DNA of 64,000 nucleotides from Aequorivita sp. H23M31. GTDB lineage: Bacteria; Bacteroidota; Bacteroidia; Flavobacteriales; Flavobacteriaceae. The notes beneath the pieces are model-generated. The model worked only from the letters and a program-made list of their open reading frames with translations, had not been told where the DNA came from and searched no databases. The stretch is taken from NCBI RefSeq assembly GCF_004022485.1, contig NZ_CP034951.1, forward strand, positions 1,240,001-1,304,000, given 5' to 3'. Below are positions 25,962 through 34,026 of this stretch, piece by piece (position 1 is the stretch's first letter; each line of letters starts with the position of its first letter). Position numbers and translations under genes: made by a program.

Positions 25962-26840
25962 TCAAATATCTATTTCAGAAATATATTTACCCACCTTATC
26001 ATCAAGTTTTGCTGCAACATCATTCCGATATTTTGAGAATATATCTACATTTAAGGTAGCCCGTCTGTTGATATATTCCAATTTTGTTTTATCACGTTCA
26101 AATTCAAAAAATAGAATCTGTTTTATTTTGTTGGATGAGGAAAGGAGAAATGTACCCACTTCCATCATTATTGAACTGTTCTCCTCCACTGCGGTAGCCA
26201 ATTGAAAACAGCCTTTTTGAACATCGTTCGTATTGGTTTCGAAAGCAATAAGTTTTTTGCTTTCTTTAGAAGTTTTTAGCGCGTTCAGAGTTTTAGTGAT
26301 AATATTGAGATAGCTATTGCCAAAAGCGGATACCAATATATCGATTACCACATTCTCTACTTTTACAATACTCCCTTTGGCCTCATAAGTATTTACATCG
26401 GCACTTTCAACAACCCAACCTAATTTAGAAAGAACGTCAATATATTCTTGATACCATTTTAAGGTATCCCCACTTCCATTCTTATATTTTTTATTTGCTG
26501 CCATCTGGGCAAGCAGGGTACAATTAAGAACATCCTTTTGGTATTGTGGACTTACGCCTGCCACAAAAGAAACAATTGTCTTATCGGCGACAAAAGATTG
26601 TTCTGAATTTGCTAAATCCATTGCTTTGTTAAATTTGCCGCGGGTAACTCGAGGCGCAGGATAGGCGGCAATGGGATCCTGCAACTCAAGGGACTGAATA
26701 AATCGTTTGGTATCCATAAAATCGGAGGTATTTGATGAAGTAATGAATGTACGAAAATCTATTTGGCTTTTAATATTTTTCTTAAAAAATTTAAAGCCCA
26801 ACTCTTTACCGTTAAGTAAGTTATGTGAAGTTATCTTCAT
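25962..26840 (-). CDS. Unrecognised 292-aa protein, first gene of the CHAT cassette
   Basis: I do not recognise this family. There is no signal peptide or strong membrane helix. The middle is helical (QYQKDVLNCTLLAQMAANKK; TLKWYQEYIDVLSKLGWVV), followed by a hydrophobic stretch (VVIDILVSAFGNSYLNIITK) and a C-terminal beta-rich part (ILFFEFERDKTKLEYINR). It begins the operon with the CHAT protease and the hydrolase. Possible roles are protease substrate, sensor or effector; the sequence does not decide. Confidence 0.75.
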   Translation of the reverse strand: MKITSHNLLNGKELGFKFFKKNIKSQIDFRTFITSSNTSDFMDTKRFIQSLELQDPIAAYPAPRVTRGKFNKAMDLANSEQSFVADKTIVSFVAGVSPQYQKDVLNCTLLAQMAANKKYKNGSGDTLKWYQEYIDVLSKLGWVVESADVNTYEAKGSIVKVENVVIDILVSAFGNSYLNIITKTLNALKTSKESKKLIAFETNTNDVQKGCFQLATAVEENSSIMMEVGTFLLSSSNKIKQILFFEFERDKTKLEYINRRATLNVDIFSKYRNDVAAKLDDKVGKYISEIDI

Positions 26841-26955
26841 TTTCAGACACTAAACTTTTCAAAAATCCAAAATTCCACACCCATTTCTGTGGAATTGGAA
26901 ATTCAAACCTTTAGTTTTGCTCCTTATTGATTAAGTAATTGTAAAACAAAACAGT

Positions 26956-27384
26956 ATGAATCAAGTAACAGGAAATGAAACCGTAAAACTTCACTACACA
27001 GGAAAATTGAGTGACGGACAAGTGTTCGACAGTTCAATAGAGCGTGACCCCTTGGAAGTAAAACTAGGAGAAGGACGTTTAATTCCCGGTTTTGAAAAAG
27101 GATTGGTGGATATGAAAGTGAACGAAAAGAAAACAATTAATATTCCAAAGGAAGAAGCTTACGGCGATGTCCAGAAAGAGTTGTTCCAAAAAATACCCAA
27201 TGAAAATCTACCGCCCGAAATTAAACCTGAGGTTGGGATGGGTCTGGTTTCTAAAAATCCCGACGGTTCCGAGCATCAATTGCGGATTGCAGATGTAAAG
27301 GACGGATTTATTATAGTGGATGCCAATCATCCTTTGGCAGGACAGGATCTAACTTTTGATCTGGAATTATTAGAAATTAAATAA
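26956..27384 (+). CDS. FKBP-type peptidyl-prolyl cis-trans isomerase (SlyD-like)
   Basis: A 142-aa FKBP: VKLHYTGKLSDGQVFDSS, LGEGRLIPGFEKGLVDMKV and YGDVQKELFQKIP, with an inserted flap domain between ~70 and ~125 as in SlyD, and a final LTFDLELLEIK. It lacks the His/Cys-rich metal-binding tail of E. coli SlyD. It catalyses proline isomerisation and acts as a chaperone in the cytosol. Divergent from the CHAT operon. Confidence 0.92.
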   Translation: MNQVTGNETVKLHYTGKLSDGQVFDSSIERDPLEVKLGEGRLIPGFEKGLVDMKVNEKKTINIPKEEAYGDVQKELFQKIPNENLPPEIKPEVGMGLVSKNPDGSEHQLRIADVKDGFIIVDANHPLAGQDLTFDLELLEIK

Positions 27385-27407
27385 ATTCATTCAGACAAAT
27401 AGAAAAG

Positions 27408-27435
27408 GGCTGTCCAATCGACAGTCTTTTTTTTT
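27408..27435 (+). terminator. Terminator of the FKBP gene
   Basis: GGCTGTC (27408-27414) pairs with GACAGTC (27420-27426; one G-T pair), followed by nine T. Confidence 0.85.
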
Positions 27436-27452
27436 AGTGTTCACAATAAAAA

Positions 27453-27496
27453 AAGACCTTTTGGTTTTGTTTTATTGACAAAGGAACCGACCTTTG
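27453..27496 (+). promoter_or_regulatory. Promoter and possible CRP/FNR-family operator of the porin-nirK operon
   Basis: TTTG (27466-27469), a 19-bp spacer, and GACCTTTG (27489-27496, 7 of 8 to TAnnTTTG) form a promoter 26 bp before the porin ATG. The inverted repeat AAGACC-TTTT-GGTTTT is centred at 27460.5, about 41 bp before the expected start: the position and 4-bp spacer of a CRP/FNR-family activator site, but with arms unlike TGAT/ATCA. Confidence 0.5.
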
Positions 27497-27521
27497 CGCC
27501 ATCAATTTTTCACTACATAAA

Positions 27522-28805
27522 ATGAAAAACCTAAAGTACCTTTTTTTTCTTTTGCTTCTCTTAGTTCTCGAGCCTATGTTTGCCCAGTTTACAGTAGATG
27601 CGCAAATACGACCACGATTTGAATATCGGCATGGGTACAAATCACCTTTTCCGGATAATGCAGATCCTGCCACTTTTGTATCTCAGCGAACACGATTAAA
27701 TTTTGGATACCAGAGTGAGCTTTTACATTTTTATTTGAGCGCCCAAGATGTGCGCGTCTGGGGAGAGGTATCTGGGTCCACACCCATAAACAATGATGGA
27801 ATCACTGTACATGAAGCTTGGGGTGAAATTTTATTTTCACCACAGCTCTTCTTAAAAATTGGGAGACAAGAAATCGCATATGATGATGAACGGATGATGG
27901 GATCTTCAGACTGGGGACAACAAGCACGGAGTCACGACGTTGCGCTTTTAAAACTCCGACCCTCCCTTTCCTTTAAAGTGCATTTAGGAGTAGCTTACAA
28001 CCAGGATAAAGAGGCTTTGACAGGAAATCTGTTAACCGATAACAATTATAAATCTTTTCAATACTTATGGTTCCATAAGGACTGGGAAAAATGGAACACT
28101 AGTTTCCTGTTTCTTAATAATGGTCTGCAATATATAGACGAACTTGATCCTTCACAAAATTCCACTCGTTATAGTCAAACCGCAGGGTTTCACATAGGCT
28201 CACAATTATCCAAAATCAATCTTAGCTCAAATTTATATTATCAGTTTGGAAAAGATTTGGCAAACAATAATATCAATGCCTATCTATTTTCGGTTCAAGG
28301 AAATTATGCTGCCTCAGAAAAGATAAAACTAGGACTTGGCGGAGAAATCCTTAGTGGAAATGATTATGGCACACCAAAAGATGGGAAAAACCATTCCTTC
28401 AATCCAATTTATGGTACCAATCATAAATTTAATGGTTTAATGGATTATTTTTATGCAGGAAATCACACAGACAATGTGGGCTTAATCGATATATTTGGAA
28501 GTGCAAATTATTCTTTTAACAGTAAATCTGGTATTATCTTAAATTTTCATAAATTTTTTGCCGCTTCCGAAATTGATTCCGATATTTCCAAGGATTTGGG
28601 TTTCGAAATAGATTTAGTAACTTCGTATTCTTTAAATAAATTCGTGGGAATAAAGGCCGGATACTCCCGATTTTTCACATCCGAAGGAACTGAAATTATA
28701 AAAAATAATTATGATGGAAACAGGAACGATTGGGCCTGGATAATGATAAGTATTAATCCCGTTCTTTTTAAATGGCAGGCTGCCGAATCTACAAACAACC
28801 TTTAA
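27522..28805 (+). CDS. Outer-membrane beta-barrel porin, alginate-export family
   Basis: A 427-aa protein with a signal peptide (LFFLLLLLVLEPMFAQ) and an alternating beta-barrel pattern throughout. FTVDAQIRPRFEYRHGY, FVSQRTRLNFGY and LKIGRQEIAYDDERMMGS match the alginate-export/OprD-like porins often found next to denitrification genes in Bacteroidota. It is 33 bp before nirK and shares its promoter, so it may let nitrite or other small anions cross the outer membrane rather than alginate. Family firm, substrate inferred. Confidence 0.85.
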   Translation: MKNLKYLFFLLLLLVLEPMFAQFTVDAQIRPRFEYRHGYKSPFPDNADPATFVSQRTRLNFGYQSELLHFYLSAQDVRVWGEVSGSTPINNDGITVHEAWGEILFSPQLFLKIGRQEIAYDDERMMGSSDWGQQARSHDVALLKLRPSLSFKVHLGVAYNQDKEALTGNLLTDNNYKSFQYLWFHKDWEKWNTSFLFLNNGLQYIDELDPSQNSTRYSQTAGFHIGSQLSKINLSSNLYYQFGKDLANNNINAYLFSVQGNYAASEKIKLGLGGEILSGNDYGTPKDGKNHSFNPIYGTNHKFNGLMDYFYAGNHTDNVGLIDIFGSANYSFNSKSGIILNFHKFFAASEIDSDISKDLGFEIDLVTSYSLNKFVGIKAGYSRFFTSEGTEIIKNNYDGNRNDWAWIMISINPVLFKWQAAESTNNL

Positions 28806-28838
28806 TCACAATAAACCACATCTACAAAAAATCAACCT

Positions 28839-30308
28839 ATGGATTTAATTTCTAAGAGAATTACACTAAAAAATGTGTTGATAGCAATTGGAGCGACCGC
28901 TATTTTAAGCTCCTGCGTTAATACACAATCTGACAAAACCTATGAGAACGCGGCAGACATTCCAGTAAACCAAGAAATGATCGCCGAACTTACTGCCCCT
29001 CCTTTTGTTCCCCAGCCAGTTGGTAACAGGTTAGCCAAAAAACTTATCGTTGATATGGAAATCCAGGAACTGGAGCTTGAGATGATGAACGGTGTAAGTT
29101 ACCTCTATTGGACATTTGATGGTACGGTACCCGGAAGTTTTATCAGAACCCGTGTTGGCGATGAGATTGAATTCCACCTAAAAAACCATCCCGATAATAA
29201 ACTCGCCCATAACATTGATCTTCATGCCGTAAACGGGCCTGGAGGCGGTGCTGAATCCTCTTTGGTGGCGCCAGGACACGAAACCGTTTTCTCCTTTAAG
29301 ACATTAAATCCTGGAATATATGTGTACCACTGTGCTACAGCCCCTGTAGGGATGCACATTGCAAACGGAATGTATGGGCTTATCTTGGTAGAGCCCGAAG
29401 GTGGTCTGCCTCCTGTAGATAAGGAATTCTACATTATGCAAGGAGATTTCTACACCAAGGGACAGTACGGTGAGCCAGGGCTACAACCTTTCGATATGCA
29501 AAAAGCCATTAAGGAAGATGCTGATTATGTAGTTTTCAACGGTCACGTTGGAGCATTATTGGGTGATAAAGCGTTACAGGTAGAAGTCGGCGAAACTATT
29601 CGTCTTTTTGTTGGTAACGCTGGACCAAACTTAGTTTCGTCTTTCCACCTTATCGGTGAAATCTTTGATAAGGTTCACGTGGAAGGCGGAAGCTTGATAA
29701 ATGAAAATGTTCAGACAACACTTATTCCAGCCGGAGGTGCAGTAATGATTGACCTTAAAGTTGATGGTCCCGGAGATTATATTCTAGTTGACCACAGCGT
29801 GTTTAGAGCTTTTAACAAAGGAGCTTTAGGTGTAATTGCTGCAACAGGACCAAAAAACGACCGTGTGTTTAAAGGGAAGATCCAAGAAGGTATTTACCAA
29901 CCAGAGGGAGGTATTATCCAGAAAATGCCAGGAAGTGGCACTGCGGAATCTACTGAGCCTGTAGCGGCACTTAGCAAAGCTGAGAAACTGGAAAAAGGTG
30001 AGCATATTTATGCCCGTACTTGTGTAGCTTGTCACCAAGGTGCTGGCCAGGGTGTTCCTGATGTTTTCCCTCCACTTGCTAAATCTGATTACTTAAACGC
30101 AGATATTGACCGAGCAATTGATATTATCCTGCACGGTAAGAGCGGTGAGATAACCGTAAACGGAAAAAAATACAACAACGTAATGCCATCCCAATCTTTG
30201 GATGATGCACAAACAGCCAGTGTGCTAACCTATATTTATAACAATTGGGGCAATAACGGTACTGAGGTAACTGAGGATATGGTTAAGAAAGTCCGTTTAA
30301 AACAGTAA
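28839..30308 (+). CDS. nirK: Copper nitrite reductase with C-terminal cytochrome c domain
   Basis: A 489-aa NirK reducing nitrite to NO in the periplasm. A lipoprotein-type signal (AILSSC) anchors it. The first cupredoxin domain carries HNIDLHAVNG (His near 124) and the type-1 copper segment YHCATAPVGMH (Cys near 162); the second carries SSFHLIGEIFDKVH (type-2 copper His). After residue ~380 a fused cytochrome c has CVACHQGAGQGVPDVFPPLA and a distal Met in NNVMPSQ. The fused heme domain should pass electrons straight to type-1 copper. No NO reductase of classical type or nosZ is in the window. Confidence 0.95.
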   Translation: MDLISKRITLKNVLIAIGATAILSSCVNTQSDKTYENAADIPVNQEMIAELTAPPFVPQPVGNRLAKKLIVDMEIQELELEMMNGVSYLYWTFDGTVPGSFIRTRVGDEIEFHLKNHPDNKLAHNIDLHAVNGPGGGAESSLVAPGHETVFSFKTLNPGIYVYHCATAPVGMHIANGMYGLILVEPEGGLPPVDKEFYIMQGDFYTKGQYGEPGLQPFDMQKAIKEDADYVVFNGHVGALLGDKALQVEVGETIRLFVGNAGPNLVSSFHLIGEIFDKVHVEGGSLINENVQTTLIPAGGAVMIDLKVDGPGDYILVDHSVFRAFNKGALGVIAATGPKNDRVFKGKIQEGIYQPEGGIIQKMPGSGTAESTEPVAALSKAEKLEKGEHIYARTCVACHQGAGQGVPDVFPPLAKSDYLNADIDRAIDIILHGKSGEITVNGKKYNNVMPSQSLDDAQTASVLTYIYNNWGNNGTEVTEDMVKKVRLKQ

Positions 30309-30311
30309 ATT

Positions 30312-31091
30312 TTGTCTATTAAAAATATTTTAATCTTAAGTTTTATTTGGGCCGTGGCATTTTCTGCTTCGGCCCAAAATATTGATATGGCTACCATATC
30401 CAAAGGAAGTTATACTCCGCTCTACGGTAGGGATTCGTCCCAGGTTAAGGTAGAGGCTTTCCTTTTGGATGTTTATCCCGTATCCGTCTCAGAATACATC
30501 CAATTTTTAAAGGAAAATCCGAAATGGCAAAAATCACAGGTAAAAGGAATTTTTGCGGATAAAAACTATTTGAATGGTTGGGAAGGAGATTTAAAACCCA
30601 ATCCAAAAACCAAAGAAGATGAACCTATAACTTCCGTTTCTTGGTTTGCAGCAAAAGAATATTGTAAATGCAAGGGAAAACGCCTTCCCACTCTTGATGA
30701 ATGGGAATATGTGGCGATGGCAGATAGCAAAAGAATCGATGCACGTACTACTGAAAGTTACAATCAGTATATTTTGGATTGGTACGAAAAACCCAAGGGT
30801 AAACATGAAACTATAGGAAGTACGTTTAAAAATTATTGGGGGGTGTATGATATGCACGGTCTGGTGTGGGAATGGACCCAAGATTTCAATTCCGTGATGA
30901 TCGCTTCCGAATCGAGAACGGGAGGTAACGATAACAACCTATTTTGTAGTGCAGCCGCAGTTGGAGCAACAGATTTAATGAACTACGCCGCCTTTATGCG
31001 ATATGCTTTTAGAAGTAGCTTAAAAGGGAATTATTCGGTGAATAATTTGGGGTTTCGCTGTGCGAAGGATTTGGATAGTATTGAAAAGTGA
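30312..31091 (+). CDS. SUMF1/FGE-like protein downstream of nirK
   Basis: A 259-aa exported protein of the formylglycine-generating-enzyme fold, read from a TTG codon 3 bp after the nirK stop. The TTG start is chosen because it gives a complete signal peptide (NILILSFIWAVAFSASAQ). Family motifs: VYPVSVSEYIQFLKENP, EPITSVSWFAAKEYCKCKGKRLPTLDEWEY (split here: TSVSWFAAKEYC and KRLPTLDEWE), VWEWTQDF and LGFRCAKD. Sulfatase maturation is unlikely as no sulfatase is near. Members linked to nirK may help NirK maturation; the tight coupling supports this but does not prove it. Confidence 0.85.
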   Translation: MSIKNILILSFIWAVAFSASAQNIDMATISKGSYTPLYGRDSSQVKVEAFLLDVYPVSVSEYIQFLKENPKWQKSQVKGIFADKNYLNGWEGDLKPNPKTKEDEPITSVSWFAAKEYCKCKGKRLPTLDEWEYVAMADSKRIDARTTESYNQYILDWYEKPKGKHETIGSTFKNYWGVYDMHGLVWEWTQDFNSVMIASESRTGGNDNNLFCSAAAVGATDLMNYAAFMRYAFRSSLKGNYSVNNLGFRCAKDLDSIEK

Positions 31092-31406
31092 GTGGTGAGA
31101 AATGAGTATTTAGAATTGATTTTTAAGAATTGAGGATATGTGTTTAGTACTTTCAGATTACTTTAGCTTTCAATCAATTATGTTCTTTAACAATTGTGTG
31201 GAAATTACGAGAATTCTGCATGAACGAATGGATTTAAGAAAAAGGATGTCTGAATGAAAATACGCAAAAGTCGTAATAGGTAGTTGTCAAGGTCGTTCAT
31301 TTTAGAAAATTCCTGCCGGAATTTTTAATTTGTCGTAGAAGATAAATGCCAAACAACGCTACTAATCTTTATCGAAACCGTTTCTAAGTATTTAAAAAAA
31401 TAAAAA
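31092..31406 (+). other. Intergenic region between the nirK operon and the SCO gene
   Basis: 315 bp of AT-rich sequence. No terminator hairpin, clean TAnnTTTG box or coding frame was found, so the SCO gene may be read through from nirK or have a weak promoter (a TAATCTTT at about 31362 is the nearest match). Confidence 0.4.
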
Positions 31407-32021
31407 ATGAATTATATAAAATATTTTTTCCTGGTATTGGTGATAGGAATGTCTTCCTGTAAAAACAATTCGGAAGATAAAAATGAATTCGCTACAGATA
31501 TAGAGAACATTGAAATTGATAATGAAATTTCAGATATGTCCGTTTTTAATCTTCCCTCTCATTGGACTACACAAGATGGGAATGATATTGAATTGAAAGA
31601 TCTTCAGGGGAAAGTATTGGTAATGGTTATGATCTACACTTCTTGTAAAGCTGCGTGTCCACGATTGGTTGCAGATATGAGAAATATTGAAAAGCAGATT
31701 CCAGAAAATAAAAAGAATGATGTTCAATATGTTTTTGTAAGCATTGATCCTGAAACGGATACACCGGAGCGACTTAAAGAATTTGCGAAGGAAAATAAGA
31801 TGGACGATGATAAATGGTTATTCCTTCGTGGATCAGAAGAGGATACACGCGAGTTTGCCGCGGTATTGGCAGTAAGTTATAAGGAAATTTCGCCCATCGA
31901 TTTCTCGCATTCCAATATCATTAGTGTCTTTAACCAAAAAGGGGAATTGGCTCACCAGCAAGAAGGCCTGGGCGTTGACAATGTGGAAACGGTACAAGCC
32001 ATTAAGGATTTGGCGAACTAA
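31407..32021 (+). CDS. SCO1/SenC-family copper chaperone, lipoprotein
   Basis: A 204-aa lipoprotein (signal ending MSSC) with a thioredoxin-like fold. The copper-binding CxxxC is in YTSCKAACPRLVADM and the conserved His in PIDFSHSNIISV. SCO proteins deliver copper to the CuA site of oxidases or act as periplasmic thiol-redox proteins. Between nirK and the cbb3 operon, the likely client is NirK or another copper enzyme, since cbb3 oxidases lack CuA; this is inferred. Confidence 0.9.
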   Translation: MNYIKYFFLVLVIGMSSCKNNSEDKNEFATDIENIEIDNEISDMSVFNLPSHWTTQDGNDIELKDLQGKVLVMVMIYTSCKAACPRLVADMRNIEKQIPENKKNDVQYVFVSIDPETDTPERLKEFAKENKMDDDKWLFLRGSEEDTREFAAVLAVSYKEISPIDFSHSNIISVFNQKGELAHQQEGLGVDNVETVQAIKDLAN

Positions 32022-32127
32022 TACAACGTACGAAAACGAGACTAAATTTTCTACGTCTAAAATCACTAATCCTTGAGAGTAAAATAGAATCTTCAAATAA
32101 ATTAGATTCTATTTACCTTAATAAACG

Positions 32128-32313
32128 TCAATTCATCCTTTCAGGATTATCATTGTTCTTTTTCCTGTTGTGTACCATCTTTCTACGCTTCTTGCTCTTA
32201 GCAACGAAGTAGATTATAATCGCGATGGCTCCAAGTCCTATAAGGATTGAAACAACAGTTACTACGATTCCTCCGGTATAATCAAAAAGCGGAATATTAT
32301 TTGGGATTGCCAT
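32128..32313 (-). CDS. Small membrane protein at the end of the cbb3 cluster (61 aa)
   Basis: 61 residues with one membrane helix (YTGGIVVTVVSILIGLGAIA, residues ~12-40) and a strongly basic tail (KSKKRRKMVHNRKK), so N-out/C-in by the positive-inside rule. Lies 11 bp after the next small protein and in the same direction as the cbb3 operon. No family is recognised; it resembles small oxidase-associated subunits in size only. Confidence 0.6.
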   Translation of the reverse strand: MAIPNNIPLFDYTGGIVVTVVSILIGLGAIAIIIYFVAKSKKRRKMVHNRKKNNDNPERMN

Positions 32314-32324
32314 AAAATGAGAGT

Positions 32325-32492
32325 TTAAAAGGTTTCCTCATCAGTAGAGGTCATTTTGTCGCTGTCTTTCTTCTTTCCACCGAAAATAAAGCTCAATACA
32401 ATAACGGTAAGCACAATGCAGACCAGGGCAAAAATAATGATTAGGGTAGTTCCCATTCCCCAATCTGCAAGTGGTATTGCTAAGTTTGTCAT
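32325..32492 (-). CDS. Small membrane protein (55 aa)
   Basis: ATG at 32492 (complement), TAA at 32325. The first 14 residues (MTNLAIPLADWGMG) precede one membrane helix (TTLIIIFALVCIVLTVIVLS) and a polar tail (GGKKKDSDKMTSTDEE). Together with the neighbouring 61-aa protein it forms a pair of single-pass proteins 12 bp after safE. Both start with similar M-x-NLAIP/IPNNIP segments, hinting at a common origin. Function unknown. Confidence 0.6.
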   Translation of the reverse strand: MTNLAIPLADWGMGTTLIIIFALVCIVLTVIVLSFIFGGKKKDSDKMTSTDEETF

Positions 32493-32504
32493 AATCTAAA
32501 GGTT

Positions 32505-33236
32505 TTATTGATTAAAAATATTATTGTTGCTAATAGGCTGACAGTCTATTTCCGCATTTACAGTTTTAGAGACCGGCGTAGGCGAAACATACGGAATCCC
32601 AAGTCCAAGCCCTCTTAATATAAAAAGGCAAGCAATTACAACTACAAATACTGGAATTGCCTTTCTTATTCGCTTGCGCACTTGTACGTTTAAAAAATTT
32701 CCAAGATATACAGCTGAGGTCATTAGAGGAATTGTCCCCAAACCAAAGACTGCCATATACAGACTACCGTGCAGCGCATTACCTGATGCAATTGCACCAA
32801 ATATAGCCATATAGACCAATCCACAAGGGAGGAATCCATTTAAAAACCCTATCGTCAAAAAAGTGTCAGGGGTTTTCTTTTTCAATTCTTTTCCCAAAGC
32901 GGTTTTCACTTTTGAAATCAACTTAAAAACAGGTCTTGAGAAATTGTATTTATTGAACGTTTTCTGGGGAATCAACACTACGACCAACATCAATATGCCA
33001 ATACCAATGGAAAGTTGTTGCTGCATTCCAAAAAGGTTGAGACTGGTACCGACCAATCCAAATGTCAATCCCAAAATGCTATACGAAAAAATTCTTCCAA
33101 AGTGATAAAGAAAGATCTGCCCTACTTTTTTAAAATTGTTGGAACGATTAACCGGCAATAAAAAAGCAATGGGACCGCACATCCCGACGCAGTGGAAACT
33201 TCCCAGGAGGCCAAATAAGAGTGCGGTGATTAACAT
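32505..33236 (-). CDS. TauE/SafE-like membrane transporter of the cbb3 operon
   Basis: A 243-aa protein with six to seven membrane helices. It opens with LLFGLLGSFHCVGMCGPIAF, the Cys/His motif shared by the DsbD/CcdA-like and CcoH-linked SafE proteins, and has GFLNGFLPCGLVYMAI. Such proteins sit at the end of cco operons and are needed for cbb3 biogenesis, perhaps in copper or thiol transport. It follows ccoH across a repeat-filled gap. Confidence 0.85.
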   Translation of the reverse strand: MLITALLFGLLGSFHCVGMCGPIAFLLPVNRSNNFKKVGQIFLYHFGRIFSYSILGLTFGLVGTSLNLFGMQQQLSIGIGILMLVVVLIPQKTFNKYNFSRPVFKLISKVKTALGKELKKKTPDTFLTIGFLNGFLPCGLVYMAIFGAIASGNALHGSLYMAVFGLGTIPLMTSAVYLGNFLNVQVRKRIRKAIPVFVVVIACLFILRGLGLGIPYVSPTPVSKTVNAEIDCQPISNNNIFNQ

Positions 33237-33400
33237 AATGAGTATTTAATAATGAGTATTTAATAATGAATAATTAATATTGAACAATTTTCAATATTCA
33301 ATATTCAATGTTCAATGTTCAATGTTCAATGTTCAATTTCAATGTTCAATGTTCAATGTTCAATGTTCAATTTCAATTTTCAATCTTTAACGATTAATGA
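33237..33400. repeat. Heptamer-like simple repeat between ccoH and safE
   Basis: A run built from TTCAATG and its variants (TTCAATA, TTCAATT), with an AGTATTTAATA direct duplication at its left end. At least twelve near-identical heptamers are present. Spacing between units shifts by one base in places. It lies between two genes of one operon; length changes could alter expression of safE relative to ccoH. Confidence 0.8.
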
Positions 33401-33412
33401 ACAATTTTAATG

Positions 33413-33859
33413 TTAATAAAGAATTTCCTCGTTATACAGATAGTCTTTGCCTTTATATTTCCAATTTACTTTGGTTATCCACTTTCCTCCTACCATTCTT
33501 TCATCAGGAATCAATAATACTGGACTTGATAGTTGGATGGGCAATTCAAAATCCAATTTTTTGCTAGACGGCCTGTACATTACTACCGTCCCAGAAATTT
33601 CAGAAACATTCAGTTCCTCTGGGAAGGTAATTTCCCAGCCCTCATCCGTTCTTTTTGAACTGAGATTATGTTCGAGGTGGCTGCTGTTTTCTAAAGCATC
33701 CAATTCCTTTTGGTAGACCAATTCCTTTTGGTAGTAATCTTCGGTCACTAAATCGTAATCATATTTTTTATTGGTCATAATCTGCACCACAAAAAACATG
33801 ATGAAACCAATAAACAGAACCATACCAATCACTAAACCTGTACCCCAATTAATTTTCAT
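33413..33859 (-). CDS. ccoH: FixH/CcoH-family cbb3 oxidase assembly protein
   Basis: A 148-aa protein with one N-terminal membrane helix (GLVIGMVLFIGFIMFFVVQIM) and a periplasmic domain starting YDYDLVTEDYYQKELVYQKE, the FixH signature. It is required for stable cbb3 assembly. In the - strand operon after ccoG; the 167-bp gap before it contains a GCCCGCT/AGGCGGG palindrome near 33866-33882. Confidence 0.88.
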   Translation of the reverse strand: MKINWGTGLVIGMVLFIGFIMFFVVQIMTNKKYDYDLVTEDYYQKELVYQKELDALENSSHLEHNLSSKRTDEGWEITFPEELNVSEISGTVVMYRPSSKKLDFELPIQLSSPVLLIPDERMVGGKWITKVNWKYKGKDYLYNEEILY

Positions 33860-34026
33860 AGTTATGCCCGCTCAGGCGGGTATCTTTTAATTTATGTTCA
33901 CTATTTTCTATATCCCTACGGGGTTGGCTGCGGCGAAATACTTCGCCAAGCTCAGCACACCGCCTAGCAGGAAAGTTGTCATGCAGTCATTCAGAACGAT
34001 GAAAGCTGTAACCCGCAACCTGCAAC

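Noticed and set aside
33260..33390. CRISPR-like array
   Set aside because: The unit is only about 7 bp, without spacers; it is a simple sequence repeat.
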